64,000 nucleotides of DNA from Takifugu bimaculatus (taxonomy: Eukaryota > Chordata > Actinopteri > Tetraodontiformes > Tetraodontidae): contig CP034975.1 of assembly GCA_004026145.2 (NCBI GenBank), positions 20,395,213 to 20,459,212 of the forward strand, given 5' to 3'. Of the stretch, positions 23,280 to 35,230 are shown piece after piece. The notes below the pieces were generated by a model. That model searched no databases and was not told the DNA's origin. It worked only from the letters and a program-made list of their open reading frames with translations. How positions within the stretch are numbered: position 1 is the stretch's first letter; each line of letters opens with the position of its first letter. The translations under genes were made by a program, and so were the position numbers.

Positions 23280-24290
23280 AAGGATTAGTTCATTACAGCT
23301 CCTGAATTACAGCATGATAAGTCCTAAGAAGGTAGCCTTTTGGGTGGGTTACGAGATACATCTAATGTTCATTAACTTCCAATTGTCTTAATCCTTGTTA
23401 TGGAAATATTTAATTGGAGACCAAGAATGATGCCTCAGATGAATGTTGGTGTGACCAGTGCCAGTGGAGCATATTGAAGGGCATGGCAACAGCCTTGAAG
23501 GAAAGATTCTCATATTTTACTGATCCATTTTCCGCACAGTGGTTCACCTCCATTACTCACCACTCTCAAGTCAAAACCTATTTCCCCTTGAAGGAAAATT
23601 GGATAAGTCTAATTACTCACTCCCCAATTTTCTTGTTCTGTGTTTGGCATGTCAACAATCTGATTCAGTCTGCGCTGTGCAACCTTTATGCCCTAAACCC
23701 AAGGTTATACCTCGGCTTGGTTCTCATCTGTGGTGCAATTAAATTACCTCTCTACAGAGAAGTTGCATTATTCCATTTAAAAATGTCTTTGTCTGAAAAA
23801 CAATATTCTGTTGAGCAAATATTTTGATAAAAGTAATGCCTTTCAAGCTGATCACTGAGAAGCTGGCCCTAAATCTGGCTCCAAATTACAAGGGCCAGGT
23901 GCCTAAAAGCTTTAACAGATTCAAAAGGAGGCAAAGTGGAAACATGTTGCATTGACAAATCTTTTGAATCAAAACATGAATTATTGAACTGTCAAACACC
24001 GAAATAACAACACATCACATTAAAAAGCCCTCCAGAGTTACACAAAAGCTCTCTCTCTATCAGAATAATGGAAACGTTATTTTCCAAGTCTAATTGACAG
24101 CAAAACTCCAATCAAGAGTAAACATATCAAAGGGTTTCATACTAGTTGCTTTCATCTGTGCTAATTGTCCAAATCCAAGCTGAATGAGTCAGATAGGAGA
24201 ATGCCAGGAGTAGATGTGAGCTGTGACCCGATCAGCTCTGATTATTGAGCTAAAATGAAAGCATCTCACATTAGGCGTGGTGTAACATGC
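23280..24290. promoter_or_regulatory. Candidate 1-kb conserved regulatory block
   Basis: About 1 kb without microsatellites or repeats, AT-leaning, dense in homeodomain cores (TTAATTGG, CTAATTACTC, AATTAAATTACC, CTAATTGACAG, GCTAATTGTCC). It has a TCF/LEF-like ATCAAAGG at 24126-24133. A 137-codon ORF (23414-23827) crosses it, but its composition is not protein-like and its frame has no splice support. The texture is that of vertebrate conserved non-coding elements; conservation itself is not shown here. Confidence 0.4.
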
Positions 24291-27200
24291 AGCAAACTTT
24301 GACACAATAATTTAGTCATCGTACAATTTCTATACCCCATCATAAAAATAGGTGGCGACAGACTTCACACAGTTAAAAGCAACTTGTAACCAGAGTTAGC
24401 GTGTAGCATTGGAGCCTGTCGCTTTGATTCATTGCGACAGAATTTGCGTCCACAACGGGGGCGATTTGGATGGTCCGAGTAGAATCCTTGAAGACCTCCG
24501 CTTCTTCTCGGACAGTGGTGTTATTTATCCCTGCCTGCTCTTTCCCAGCCTCCCTGAGCCACAATAGCAGTCTGTTCTTTCATGTCTGGTCAGAGCAGAA
24601 ACTTTAGACGGTTGCGTGGGTTGCATGCGTGTTGCATGGGTTGTTGTAGCGACAACGTGGGCGTCAGGGGCTACGTAAGCTGGTCGGCAGGTTTGCCAAA
24701 CCAGAAGCAAGACAAATGACAATCCTCAAAACAATCATGCCTGTCAAGAAAATTCTTTTCAACATCTATCTAGAGGCAGGGTGGATTACCCTGCATGTTG
24801 CTCCTTAGGCTCTGCACGTCTGACACTTCATATTCTTTTGTGATATATTTAAAAGTTCCTTGTAGTAACCCTATATTACTGCACAAAGGCCTAATAATTT
24901 GCATCAAGGGATTTCTGTCGAAACTGCCCCCTCTTGTCAAGAAAAGTTATTGTATATATGATGTGTGAACCACATCAAACATCCCAGATGATTCCAGATT
25001 ATGTGGACAGTTGGGATAAAATGATGATTATGCCTTTAAGAGTAACCCACTTCTGTTTTTCCATTATTCTCTCCTGAGGTAAGACTTACTGGTAGTCCTG
25101 TTTTGTTTTGCAGCTTTGTTTGGTTAGGTTTAGCACTTCCTATCCTATCTCAGGCACTTCTACGTTCATTGTCCTTGGGAAACTAGACCATTTTGAAGCT
25201 TTCGGCCTTTACATTTGGCATTGGTCTTTTTCCATTAGGTTTTTGCTCGGGCATTGCTTGTTATAGTTAAGGAGAAAACCACTACCAGGCTTACACGAAA
25301 ACCTGCCGTTTCTGCTACAAATGGATACTGAAAAACACATAGTGGAACGGCAAGCCGTTAAAGGAGGAGGGATAGGTTTAAAAATGAATTGAATTAATTT
25401 CTGTTGGCCTTTTATGAATCTAGAGTTGGTCCACTTCTACAATAATGCCTTTTTGGTAACACAACTAATAAATGTTCCAGCAGTGGATCTATGAGGCCTC
25501 CCCTGGATAGTCATCACAGAGGGATGCAGGGTGCTCCACAGCACAAGTGCTGCTCCAAACCTTTTTAACAAGAGAGGATCCAATACGGAGGGGAGAGTTA
25601 GGCTAAGGTGGGGGGGACTAAGGTGGGGTTATCAAGTCTTAATGGAAATGTTTCAAAGCTTAGCATGAATTGAAATAGTCAGCTGCATATTTTATATTTA
25701 AATAAAGTCTGATTGTTGTAGCACACTCAACCATATCATATAGAGAACACATTTTGTATCATGGACTATAAAGACGTTAAGTTAATCAGACATGAAACTA
25801 AAATCCCGTGTTGTCTTGGGTGGGCGATGTATTCTCTTAAGCACTCTTAAGCACAGGAAAACCTGAGAGGAACCAGAGACCACTGGTATTTGCTGTGTCA
25901 TTGGAAAGATGAGAACAGGCTGATCCCATCTTCTTTATACCTCAGATTCATTTGTAAATTAAGTCTATGGTAAAACTACTCATAAAAATGTCATAGTCGA
26001 GGGTAAGACTCGAGATAACGACTGGCTATAAAAAAAACCCCATTAGTTTTGCTTTAAAGAGGTACATTTTAACTAGGTTGTGGTCTGTCTGAATGCTGTT
26101 AAGCAGCCATGTGAGGAGCTAATACTCTGTCCATTTGTCTGTAAGGAGAACATGAGACTGATAAGTCTTAATGATATAATTACTCTGTTCTTGGTGAACT
26201 GCTCTTCTTTTCTTTTGCCGACCACCCCATGTCATGATTAACAGCTACTTTCCATCAAAAATTGGGTGCCTGAGACAAATGGAGTGGAGGCGGAAAAAAT
26301 AAAAATCGCTTCTCAAAATAATCCCAGGGGGGCAATGTGCTCCTGACCTAGCAGTCTGTAGTACTGGTATGTTTTAGACCTCACCGTTGGAGGGAAAAAT
26401 GTTTTTCCCAGAAGTGAGACGTGCAGAGAGCTCCAATGGAACAGCTGCAAGAAGCATCAGCACTTGTTGTACTTCAAGTACCCCCGCAGTGCACAAACCC
26501 ACTTTTATGACATATCCAATTCAAAATGTCTGCATAGTTCAGCTTCCTTTATTGTGCCATAATTGTGTGACTTCAACATCTGCCACTGTGCTCCTCAAGC
26601 ATCTGCTTTTGAGAACTCTGGCCTCTTCTGCCTTGCTGCGTTTTAACCGCATTTATCCACGTCAGTCACCCAGATATCCATCCTCATAACTCACATCAAG
26701 GTGGTGGTGGTGGTGGGGGGGCCATGTTGGGCACTGGAGTTTAAAAGACTGGAGTCTTTAAAACTGAGGAAGGAAGTTGGGTTTTTTTGGTTCTGCTTTA
26801 GTAGCGTCTCACCAAATCCAAACCTCCAAGAGCTCACATTGGTTATCAGATTACATCACACCTTGTAAACCTAGCAAGCTGTTGCCATCAAACTCTTACA
26901 TGTGCACTACCTACACCTAATAATATGCAAGATGTTTGCCAGAAGAGTCTCTGGAATTGTTCATCTCTCATATCCGATGATCAAACTGTGCTACGGCTTT
27001 TCAAGGCTGGAGAATATTGTTTTACCATTTTTCAACATTTACGCCTTTTATAGGTTTGTCTGCCTATTGCTGTTATGTTGTTTAGACACATCTAGGAGAG
27101 AGGAAAAGAAATAAGGAAAGATGATGCGGGCAGTTTAGTTTAAGCAATAAAAGCTGTTGATTTTGCAACCAGTAGCATTTATTCATGTACCTCAGCAGAG

Positions 27201-28944
27201 AGCTATTTAAATTATTCACAGAAATGGACAACAAAGGCCTGAAACTCTGTATAATAAAAGGAATTTAGTTTCAGTTGGCATGATCCCAGAGTATGTGTGT
27301 ATAAGCTGGAGAGAGTCCACATCAGAAAATACAGGTCAGAGGGAAACTTTTTGTTACGTTGTGTTTAAGTATGGTGCTAAAGAAGAACACAGCTAGCTTG
27401 ACGTTAGTCTGAGTCTGGTTTTTCTTCACACTGAATGATTATTACAGGCAGATTATTCTCATAAAAACAACTGGCGTCAAGCAGCAGACCGGCAAATTGA
27501 ACAACAGGAAGTTGGATAATCGTACTACACTCTTCATCTCAGACATAGTGTACTTATTGTGTAGATAACATGCACACTATCGCTCGTGGTCATGGTGATT
27601 TTAACAGATGTTTTTGTTGTGGATACTGTGCCAGCATGGGGGTTGTCGAGCATGTGCACATGCATTATCTAATTTAACCCTTATTAAGGCGTATACATGT
27701 CAGAGAAAGTTGATTTCCAACGCATTACGTGGTTGTGTTAGTCGGATATGGACGACTTTGATACTATGTGTCTTCACTTATCCAGGTATAGTTGGATTAA
27801 GGCAATAATTCATTTTTTCAAGTGTCACGTAAACGTACTGACTGAAATAGCATTTTCTCTTCATCCCTCTCCTAGATTTAGGTCTAATAGATTAATTATT
27901 TCAACTCCTCCACTGCCAATCTCTGAAGTACAACACATTTTATTATTTTTAACACCTGTGTGATACTCACCTGATAACCAGAGCCACCACAGAGATACCA
28001 GTCCTGACAACTAACATCAGCACCGCCAGGTTAAAACTGTAGTTGGGATCTTATTCTACAAGAAAATCTGCTCTTGAAAATCCCGATGTCCACCTTAAAA
28101 TAGCCGAGACCTTATGATTAAGAACATGTGGGAAAGAAAGTTTGACCCAGCATCTTGTTAAATATCTTGAATGACTAATGCCTCTAGTTTCATTTACTGA
28201 AGTGTGTTTTGGTAGGACCTCAAGACAAGTCCTTGGGCATGAACACCAGAAACAACCGGAGCCGCAAAAGTGAAATGCCAAATCAGGATCCACGAAATGA
28301 CATGGATGCGAGATTTTTACTGGCATACATGTAACAGAAATGTAATATGGTGACTGACTCCATAAGTCTGCTGAGGTGGACAGAGAACTGTGCAAATAAA
28401 CTGACGTGCCAAGACCCCAGTATAGCAGTGAAGGCATGTGTAGTCTTTGGACAATCCTTGATAACAATCTGAAAGCAATCCCCTCCTTCCATGTGCAAAA
28501 TAACGTACCACAGCAGACGTTGCTTACCGGTGCATTTTATGAGCGGGTGGGGGTTGTCTTTTATTTCAGCATGAAATCAAATCTAGAGGCTCACGAGCAC
28601 ATCTGTCTCTGAATTATTGGGAAAATATTTTGAAATCAAACAGCTTTCACGTTGTCAAACATGGCCTCAGACGGGTGTCAGAGTGTGAAAGTTGATGGTG
28701 CTGACTGTACAGTAGCCATTCTGTTGCTTTAAATTGAGCTGGGTGTGTGTTTAGACTGACTTTGGGACTGATGTGCATATGCAGGAAGGTGTACCTCAGT
28801 GATAAGAGCATCTTAAAACAACAACAGTAGATAAACAGGCTGCAAAGATATAAAAAAAAATCTTTAGATCAGGGGATACCTTTGTGTTGAGAGGATCACT
28901 TCGTGCGCAAAGCTAAGCTAAGAGCAAGGCTAGCTTGACGTTGC
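24291..28944. other. Unique non-coding DNA, with a small GC-rich G/T-repeat patch
   Basis: The stretch 24380-24720 is richer in CpG and holds imperfect GTTGCATG-type units (24611-24645), a GTTGT-AGCG-ACAAC hairpin (24641-24654) and a TGTCGC...GCGACA hairpin (24417-24439). It may be an unassigned repeat. The remainder to 28.9 kb has no gene or family I recognise, apart from an octamer motif at 24897-24904 and a short GGT run near 26699-26715. Confidence 0.45.
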
Positions 28945-28959
28945 ATGTCTGGGTGCAGT

Positions 28960-29095
28960 TGCCTGTGTAGAGTCTCAATCATTCAGGGCAAAGTTATCCA
29001 GTATCGGGTAGTTTTTTGTGTCAACTGGACTGTTTTTCTTCTCTTTTGAAGATGCTTCGCCTTCTATCCAGAAGGCTTCTTCAGTTCTGGGTGCT
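28960..29095 (-). mobile_element. Penelope-type retroelement fragment with hammerhead-like hairpin
   Basis: On the minus strand the segment begins CAGAACTGAAGAAGCC and continues through GGCGAAGCATCTTC to AACAGTCCAGTTG and on to GCCCTGAATGATTGAGA. This matches a very common fish repeat block. Its start has the layout of a hammerhead ribozyme: CUGAAGA (29084-29078), an extra A, a 7-bp stem GCCUUCU/AGAAGGC closed by a four-base loop (29076-29059), then GAAGC where the core needs GAAAC (29058-29054). Penelope-like elements are known to carry such motifs; assignment here is inferred and the copy is degraded. Confidence 0.55.
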
Positions 29096-29199
29096 GTTTT
29101 GTTTCTCAATGATGTCAGAAAAGTCAAGATTTAAGTAGGAACTGATACAGAGCAACAAGCTGCTTCCATTAGGCTATTCAATTCAAAAAAGTTGCTCTG

Positions 29200-29560
29200 A
29201 TCAGATGATGCTCAGGCATGCTGAGTTTATGGTCTGGATTTGTGGTGAGAGAGGTTCAGAGACCCGGACAAAGAAAACACCATCTCATATCCATCTTCGG
29301 ATACAGCGGTATTATTAGGCTGACACAGCTCCCGGAGCAGAGGTCGGTTTCCTCCTGCAGCCGTCCCGCTGGGAAGGACAACACTTGGGTTTCACATTTG
29401 CATTGGAAACGCTTCACTTTGCTTTTTATTCACAGCGACCTTAAGGAAATTGTCAGATATACAGATCTGTCCTGCAGTAATTTGCATTTTTGTTTAATTT
29501 GCTTGTTCCTGAACCTTCTCTTGGAAATTATGGGATGCCATATTTTAGGACAGATAAAAA
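29200..29560. promoter_or_regulatory. Candidate regulatory element with two octamer motifs
   Basis: Two ATTTGCAT octamers (29396-29403 and 29480-29487) sit 84 bp apart on the same strand in repeat-free sequence. A 136-codon ORF (29218-29628) covers the block but has no recognisable domain. Confidence 0.35.
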
Positions 29561-29629
29561 AGAAAGGAATAGCGTTCAACAGGACAAAATGGATGAAGTC
29601 CCATCCATGTGAAACCTTGATAACTTAAC

Positions 29630-32600
29630 TTCTATGTGTGAAAATAATTCATTAACAGACTGTTACACACTAATATTTGCCATTTAAACAGCAGGGAGGA
29701 GCATATGAATTCAGTATTTTCAACAAATAAACACACACTCATTCATGCACACACACGAACACGTACACGTACACACCCTCGACGCAAGTTCTCAGAACCA
29801 ACATATTTGAATCAGACCTTGGATGCCGGAGTGCGTGTCAAATGGAGATTCAAGTAAACATCTCTTCCCACAAGTATTTACATAGTGCTGAGATTCACTG
29901 AAGGACACCTACACAGGTCGGCTGTTCCCTCTAATGATTGGCTCGGACACACCAAATATTTGTTCTTTGGGCTTTACCTACCACCACGCTCTTAAAATAT
30001 GCAGTAATTGATACTCTAGCATGCTGAAGGAGGTGCAAAATATTATATAAAGGACTCTCAAATAAGCGTGCTGCGCGTTTTGAAATTTTTCTTACTGTTT
30101 TAAAATGCCACATATTGGCATGTCAATACATGTCAGTAATGAAGAGGTTGGCTACTTGCTGAACTTGCGCGCTTACTCTGACACTGTTGCCACCTTATGT
30201 TCACAATCAACATCCAGAAATGGTCAAATCTCCAATTCATCAGTCCACTTAATAACTCTGGAGAATAAAACCGTTCTGTGTTCTGTCAGCTTGTCATGAT
30301 GCTAATAGTGCGTTCAACTTCAAGTTGGTCCAAATGGTTGAAGTTTTCAGTGTTTGTTGTGCAATAGAAGCATGTTTGGTAGTTCTGGGTAGCTGGATTG
30401 TGAATATTGCGAGTTCCCTGGAAGCTGCAAGGAAAAATTCCAGCTGGCTTTCAAGCTATTGGAACTCTGATGCAGACAAGCTCACAACTTAAACCCCCAA
30501 GGACTTTCTACACCCTTGAAACACAGTTTGTTTCAACATTAGATGCATTAATCTAAAATCTGTTTCTAATCCTAATTGATTTATATGTGAAACAACAAAA
30601 TGTGTTCATGTTCTGGTTTCCTTGGCTGCTCAGGCAAATTAGCTCAGAGCGATCCAGCAGCAACTCCAGAGAATCCGGGCTGCAGAGAACTGCTGGGTAA
30701 CACCAAAAGCTGTCCATCATGGCTGGACTGAACACAGAAGTGGTCACTCCTGACGGCTCCACCGCCTGAGAGTTTCCACTCGATTTGAGATAAAGAAAGG
30801 ATCACAGGGGATGTTAGCGTGCCTAGTTGCTAATGGCAGGCAAAAATTGAAACAAAAACAGAGTTATCGGCACTCATACTGCCATCCATCTTCCCTTCAA
30901 TCCAGAGGTGAAAAGCAAACACGCCGGAACAAGACGAGCCACACACCGTCCAGCTCTGACACTGTCGGCCAAACACGCCAAACAGAGATAACAAGGTGCT
31001 TAAGAGGCTGAAGAGGGTTGAGAGTTCCCTGAGAGGCTCAAGTGTAAATAAATCTCCTCGTATAAAAATAGACTTGAGAGGAGCTCTAGTAGACTGAATT
31101 TTAAGGTGTAGTCAGTCATTTAAAAAGGGTATTTCAAAGCAAAATACAAACGTGTCGGCAGTTTAATACTAACAAATGAGTAAAAAGTAGTCCTCTGTGG
31201 TGTCATTTACATTGTGTTATGTGCTCTTATCCAGTTAGCTATCATGCTATTTGTCATTTAAAGTTTTATTACGTTCCCTACATTCAGCCATTACTTATGG
31301 AAAGGAATAACATTTATCTCTCCTACTCTTTACATCTAGTTTAAAAGGAAAAGAGGAAAACTGCATCTCTTTCGCGACCAGACCTGCTGGGTGAATGATG
31401 GCCTCTGGAGAGAAAGAAGGTCATTCTGAATCCACAGTTGGCTGCCTCAGGTTGTGCAGGCCATCCACACTTTTCCTGCCACGGACAGATCCTCTCATCA
31501 AGAAACACGCCACTTTCTTAACGTACGCCCCCCCAGGATGAGGCCCCGGAGCAGCAGTCCTTATTGACGGCCATCATTTTTAATCACCATCTCTCAGCTG
31601 CTGGGTCGGTCGGGGAGCGGTGCAGCGAGTACAGAGTGTGTTTTCAGAGCTATAACCACCATTTCTTTCCATCGGTAAACGTTCCATAGAAGAGGCTCAA
31701 CATACTATTCAGTTTATTAGTCCATATTTAAACCTGAACCTGAAAATGTTACTAAAACACTAACATTTTCTTACGCTGGTGGAATTAAAAGAGCTTTCAA
31801 AAGCTTCCACTGTATCTTAAATGACACATTAATCTACACAAAAATAGTCGAAATAAGTCATGGTCCTTCTTAGTTTTCCACTTTTCTGCCATCAGTTAAA
31901 AAAAAAAAAGCCTTTCAGGGTTTATTCAGTCGTAAACTGATATCATCACTTTTTTTAACAGGTATTTCCCTCTGCCATTGTTGCTGCTATATTTAGCAGC
32001 AGAACACGCGTGCCACTCATGGACGGCCATACAGGGCCTCTGTTCCAGCCAGCCCAGTCACAACAGGCCAGTGTACTGGCGCTGCACAGAGGCCTCTGTG
32101 TCCCACTGACACCGTTAGCATGCAGGACAGGAGGTCACCCACCAGTACAGCCGACCACTGGGGAATGGCTGCCTGTCCCTGTTTCCAACACACCTCTGAG
32201 AGTGTTTTCAACCAAAGAATGGCACGGTTGACTCAAATTGGTGCTGATTATGTTTTTTTCCACTCTTTTATACTGGTGAACTGAGGAGAGTTTTAAATTT
32301 TCAAATTGTCCAGCTGAATGATTTTGCATGATTCGTTCAGTTAAAAATGCATTTAACGCCGATCTCTAGCACATTTAAAAAAAGAAGCCTGGATGATATT
32401 GTCAAAGACGAGGGTTTACACAGTAAACTTCCAGTAAACTTTTGTGAAGTGTAAATGTCGCCTTCTGTCATGAGAGTGCCATGGGTTCTAACTGCATCCA
32501 AATGAATGCAGAGTAAAAACGTGATTAATCTTCATAACATTTTACTTGTTGTAGACAGCCTAAAATCTTGCAACACAAAGACGTCTCTCAGAATTGTGCC

Positions 32601-35075
32601 AAAGTTTCTTTCTAAACCCTAAACTTTTGTCGACCCAGGAATTATCTTGGATCTGTCTGTGGTGCTGAATCATCGTTGCGTGTTGTCGTGGCGTTACGCT
32701 AACATTTCAATAACCTTATTGTTAAATCTTTCTTCCATCAGCGCTCTGGGGTTGCATCCATTTGACATTGCAGCAGCCCCTTTTTGAGGAACTGTTTTGA
32801 TTTATTTTTAAGATACTCACTCAGTTCAAACTATGGTTTTACTAGCAGAGGGCTACACACAATTTTATTTTAGACCCCCCCCAAATCCACAGGCAACCAC
32901 ACTCATAGCTAGATGATTAATATTGTATATCTTCTATAGCAAGTTTCCGTAAAAAGGCCATGAGACTTTAAAAAGTTATGGCCTGTTTCTTGGGAGCTCT
33001 CACCAATTTTGCTGCCATCAGTGCCATCCAGAAATGGTTCTCCAACACTCACACTCCTGTAAAACTGTGGCTGCGCCGTAAAAATGTCCCCTTATCTTTC
33101 CTGGGGCTATTAAATATTGACTTGTCTGACAAGAATTTAACTGGCTTGTAAATAATGGATGAGAGAGCAAGAAGGAGAAATCCAACCAAATGTCGCTAAA
33201 TCCAAAGAAATTCTACATGAATACATGTTTATAACATAATCAGAAACAGGAAAGCTCCCCGTGCCAGGTCCTGAAATTTAGGATGATGATGTCATACCAT
33301 GCACATGAGCTTGTTTGTTGTACAGAACTTGATGATCATGATGATCTTCATCAGCCTGGGAATTAATAAGAACCAGATAAAACAGTTTCTTTAGGGAAAG
33401 ACATTAAAACGATGCATCCGCTCTCATGGTGTTGCCATGTTTGTGTCTGCAGCCAGTCGTCACGTACATTTGCACTTCAGGCTGGTTTAAAAATGGAGTG
33501 TTAGCTTTCTGAATACAGTGTTTGGCTGCAAAACTGCTCTTGTGTGACAACAGAAACAGAAAAGTGAAGGTGTCATTTTTATCACAATCACATAGCACAT
33601 TTTCCACATTCATGTTCTCACTTGGGTCGTGCGCTGCAGAGAGAAAAACAGAGTTTTGCTTCAGCAACTTCTCATTTTCACTTTCTAATATGGATAGTTA
33701 TTCCTGTCAGCGTGTTTCTGTGGTCTGCACCAACCTCTGGGTGTTTTACAACGAAGCCAAAGTGTCCTGCAGCTGAAAACTTAATTCTCAGTCCCTTAAG
33801 TGTTCCTGCAAGTGCCGATGGATGAAAATGCAAAGAGAATTTCTTTTTAAACAACTTTTGGTCGCCGCTGTGGACGAGCACTCCTATTTGTGTGGACTGT
33901 CAGCTTTGACACGCTCGGTTACACTTCAGATGACAAGTGCTGAGTGACGCCTGAGACCTTTCTGTGTTGGATAACCAAGGATAAAACAATGCAACTGCAC
34001 TTTGTCCAAAAATGTGCAACCTGCTTCTACATTCAAAACTCTTTTTCTCATCCACTGCATTCTCCCTTCAGCAGATTTCGACATTATTCATGTATCTCGT
34101 TCGCTCCAGATAAAACAAAGACTCTGCCTCCCCCCCGGCTCTTGGCATAGGAGATAGAACACGAGGTCCTGGTCGGGGAGGCCTCAGGTTGTAGTTATGA
34201 CAATGTTTGCACTGAACCTGCGCTCTCAAGACAGACGCAGCCCAGATTGGGTTTCCAGCCGCGGTCCATTAGGCCGGTGACTCATCAGTGGTTTGTTCCT
34301 CTTTTTGTTCATAACTGCAGCATCTGGGGAACCTGTGGCTGAAGGTGTGAGCTACATGGACGCTAACACAGATGAGTGATGTCTGGGACAGAACATCAGC
34401 ATCCGAGATTTAGATTTTCCAAACGATACAGCGCCTTGCTGAGACACTTGCTCTTACGAATGGGGAATTCGGTGCCTCTTTCTCAGTAATTATAGCAAGA
34501 AGCAGCAGGCTAATTTTTTAATGTTTGTGCTAATCCTGTGCAAATTTCATTTTATAGAGAAGCAGTTTTTAATGAGAACCCTGATTTATTTATTTTTACA
34601 GAATAAATCTGCAGAGTCGCTTTGTTACTTTCATGCAAATGCTGAAGGACTATGAGAGGATTCTTTTTTTCTTGAAAAGGGAACTTTTTTACTTCTAAAT
34701 GACAATCTCCTCGGGAGCAGCATCCTTTGTAACCACAAATTTCCCTCCATTTCACCGTGGAGACAAGGCCAAAAGGTTTTGGTCCAAAAGCACAGAAATC
34801 TTGAGCTTTTCTGAGTTTACAGATTTAAACAGAGCCATCCAATTGGAGGTCTAGTGAGGTCTGGGTTAAACCAACAACCCAAAACACAGAGCAATAAATT
34901 GGGATCAAACAGCAGCTGGAGGCAGTGGGACATATCTCACGCTCAGTGGGATCAGATGCCGTATGTGCTGATCCTCCGACGGCCGCAGGACTGCTGCTCT
35001 CCGTTGCCAGTTACTGTCACAGTGGCTTCATTTTTTGGCTGACTGGTCCGAAGCTGGAACACAGCGGAGGGAATG
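29630..35075. other. Unique non-coding DNA
   Basis: I find no gene, transposon or large repeat in 5.4 kb. A short CA/ACGT run lies at 29743-29778, a poly-A run at about 31899-31910, and an octamer ATGCAAAT at 34633-34640. The sequence at 31540-31640 is GC-richer. ORFs are all below 90 codons. Confidence 0.5.
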
Positions 35076-35079
35076 GAGA

Positions 35080-35200
35080 ACATGAGCGGTGGCCTAATGG
35101 GTCCATGGCCAAGGATGTGGCTTCAGAGTTGCGAGTTTGAATCTCTGCTGGAAAAACGTCTTTGGGAAAGTGATGCGTTCCGACCTTGTGGATTCTGTGA
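35080..35200 (+). mobile_element. tRNA-derived SINE (head plus part of body)
   Basis: An A-box-like TGGCCTAATGG at 35090-35100 is followed 44 nt on by a B-box-like AGTTTGAATC at about 35133-35142. These form a degenerate tRNA-type RNA polymerase III promoter, and the AGCGGTGGCCTAATGG start is usual in fish SINEs. The following 60 bp (GTCTTTGGGAAAGTGATG...) would be the body. Target duplications and a tail are not obvious, so the right boundary is approximate. It does not fold as a functional tRNA. Confidence 0.65.
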
Positions 35201-35230
35201 AGGATGCTAAAACTGGCAGAGCAACATCTG

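Noticed and set aside
23414..23827. 137-codon ORF within the candidate regulatory block
   Set aside because: Translation looks like AT-rich non-coding sequence, with many Trp, Cys and Phe and no family resemblance.
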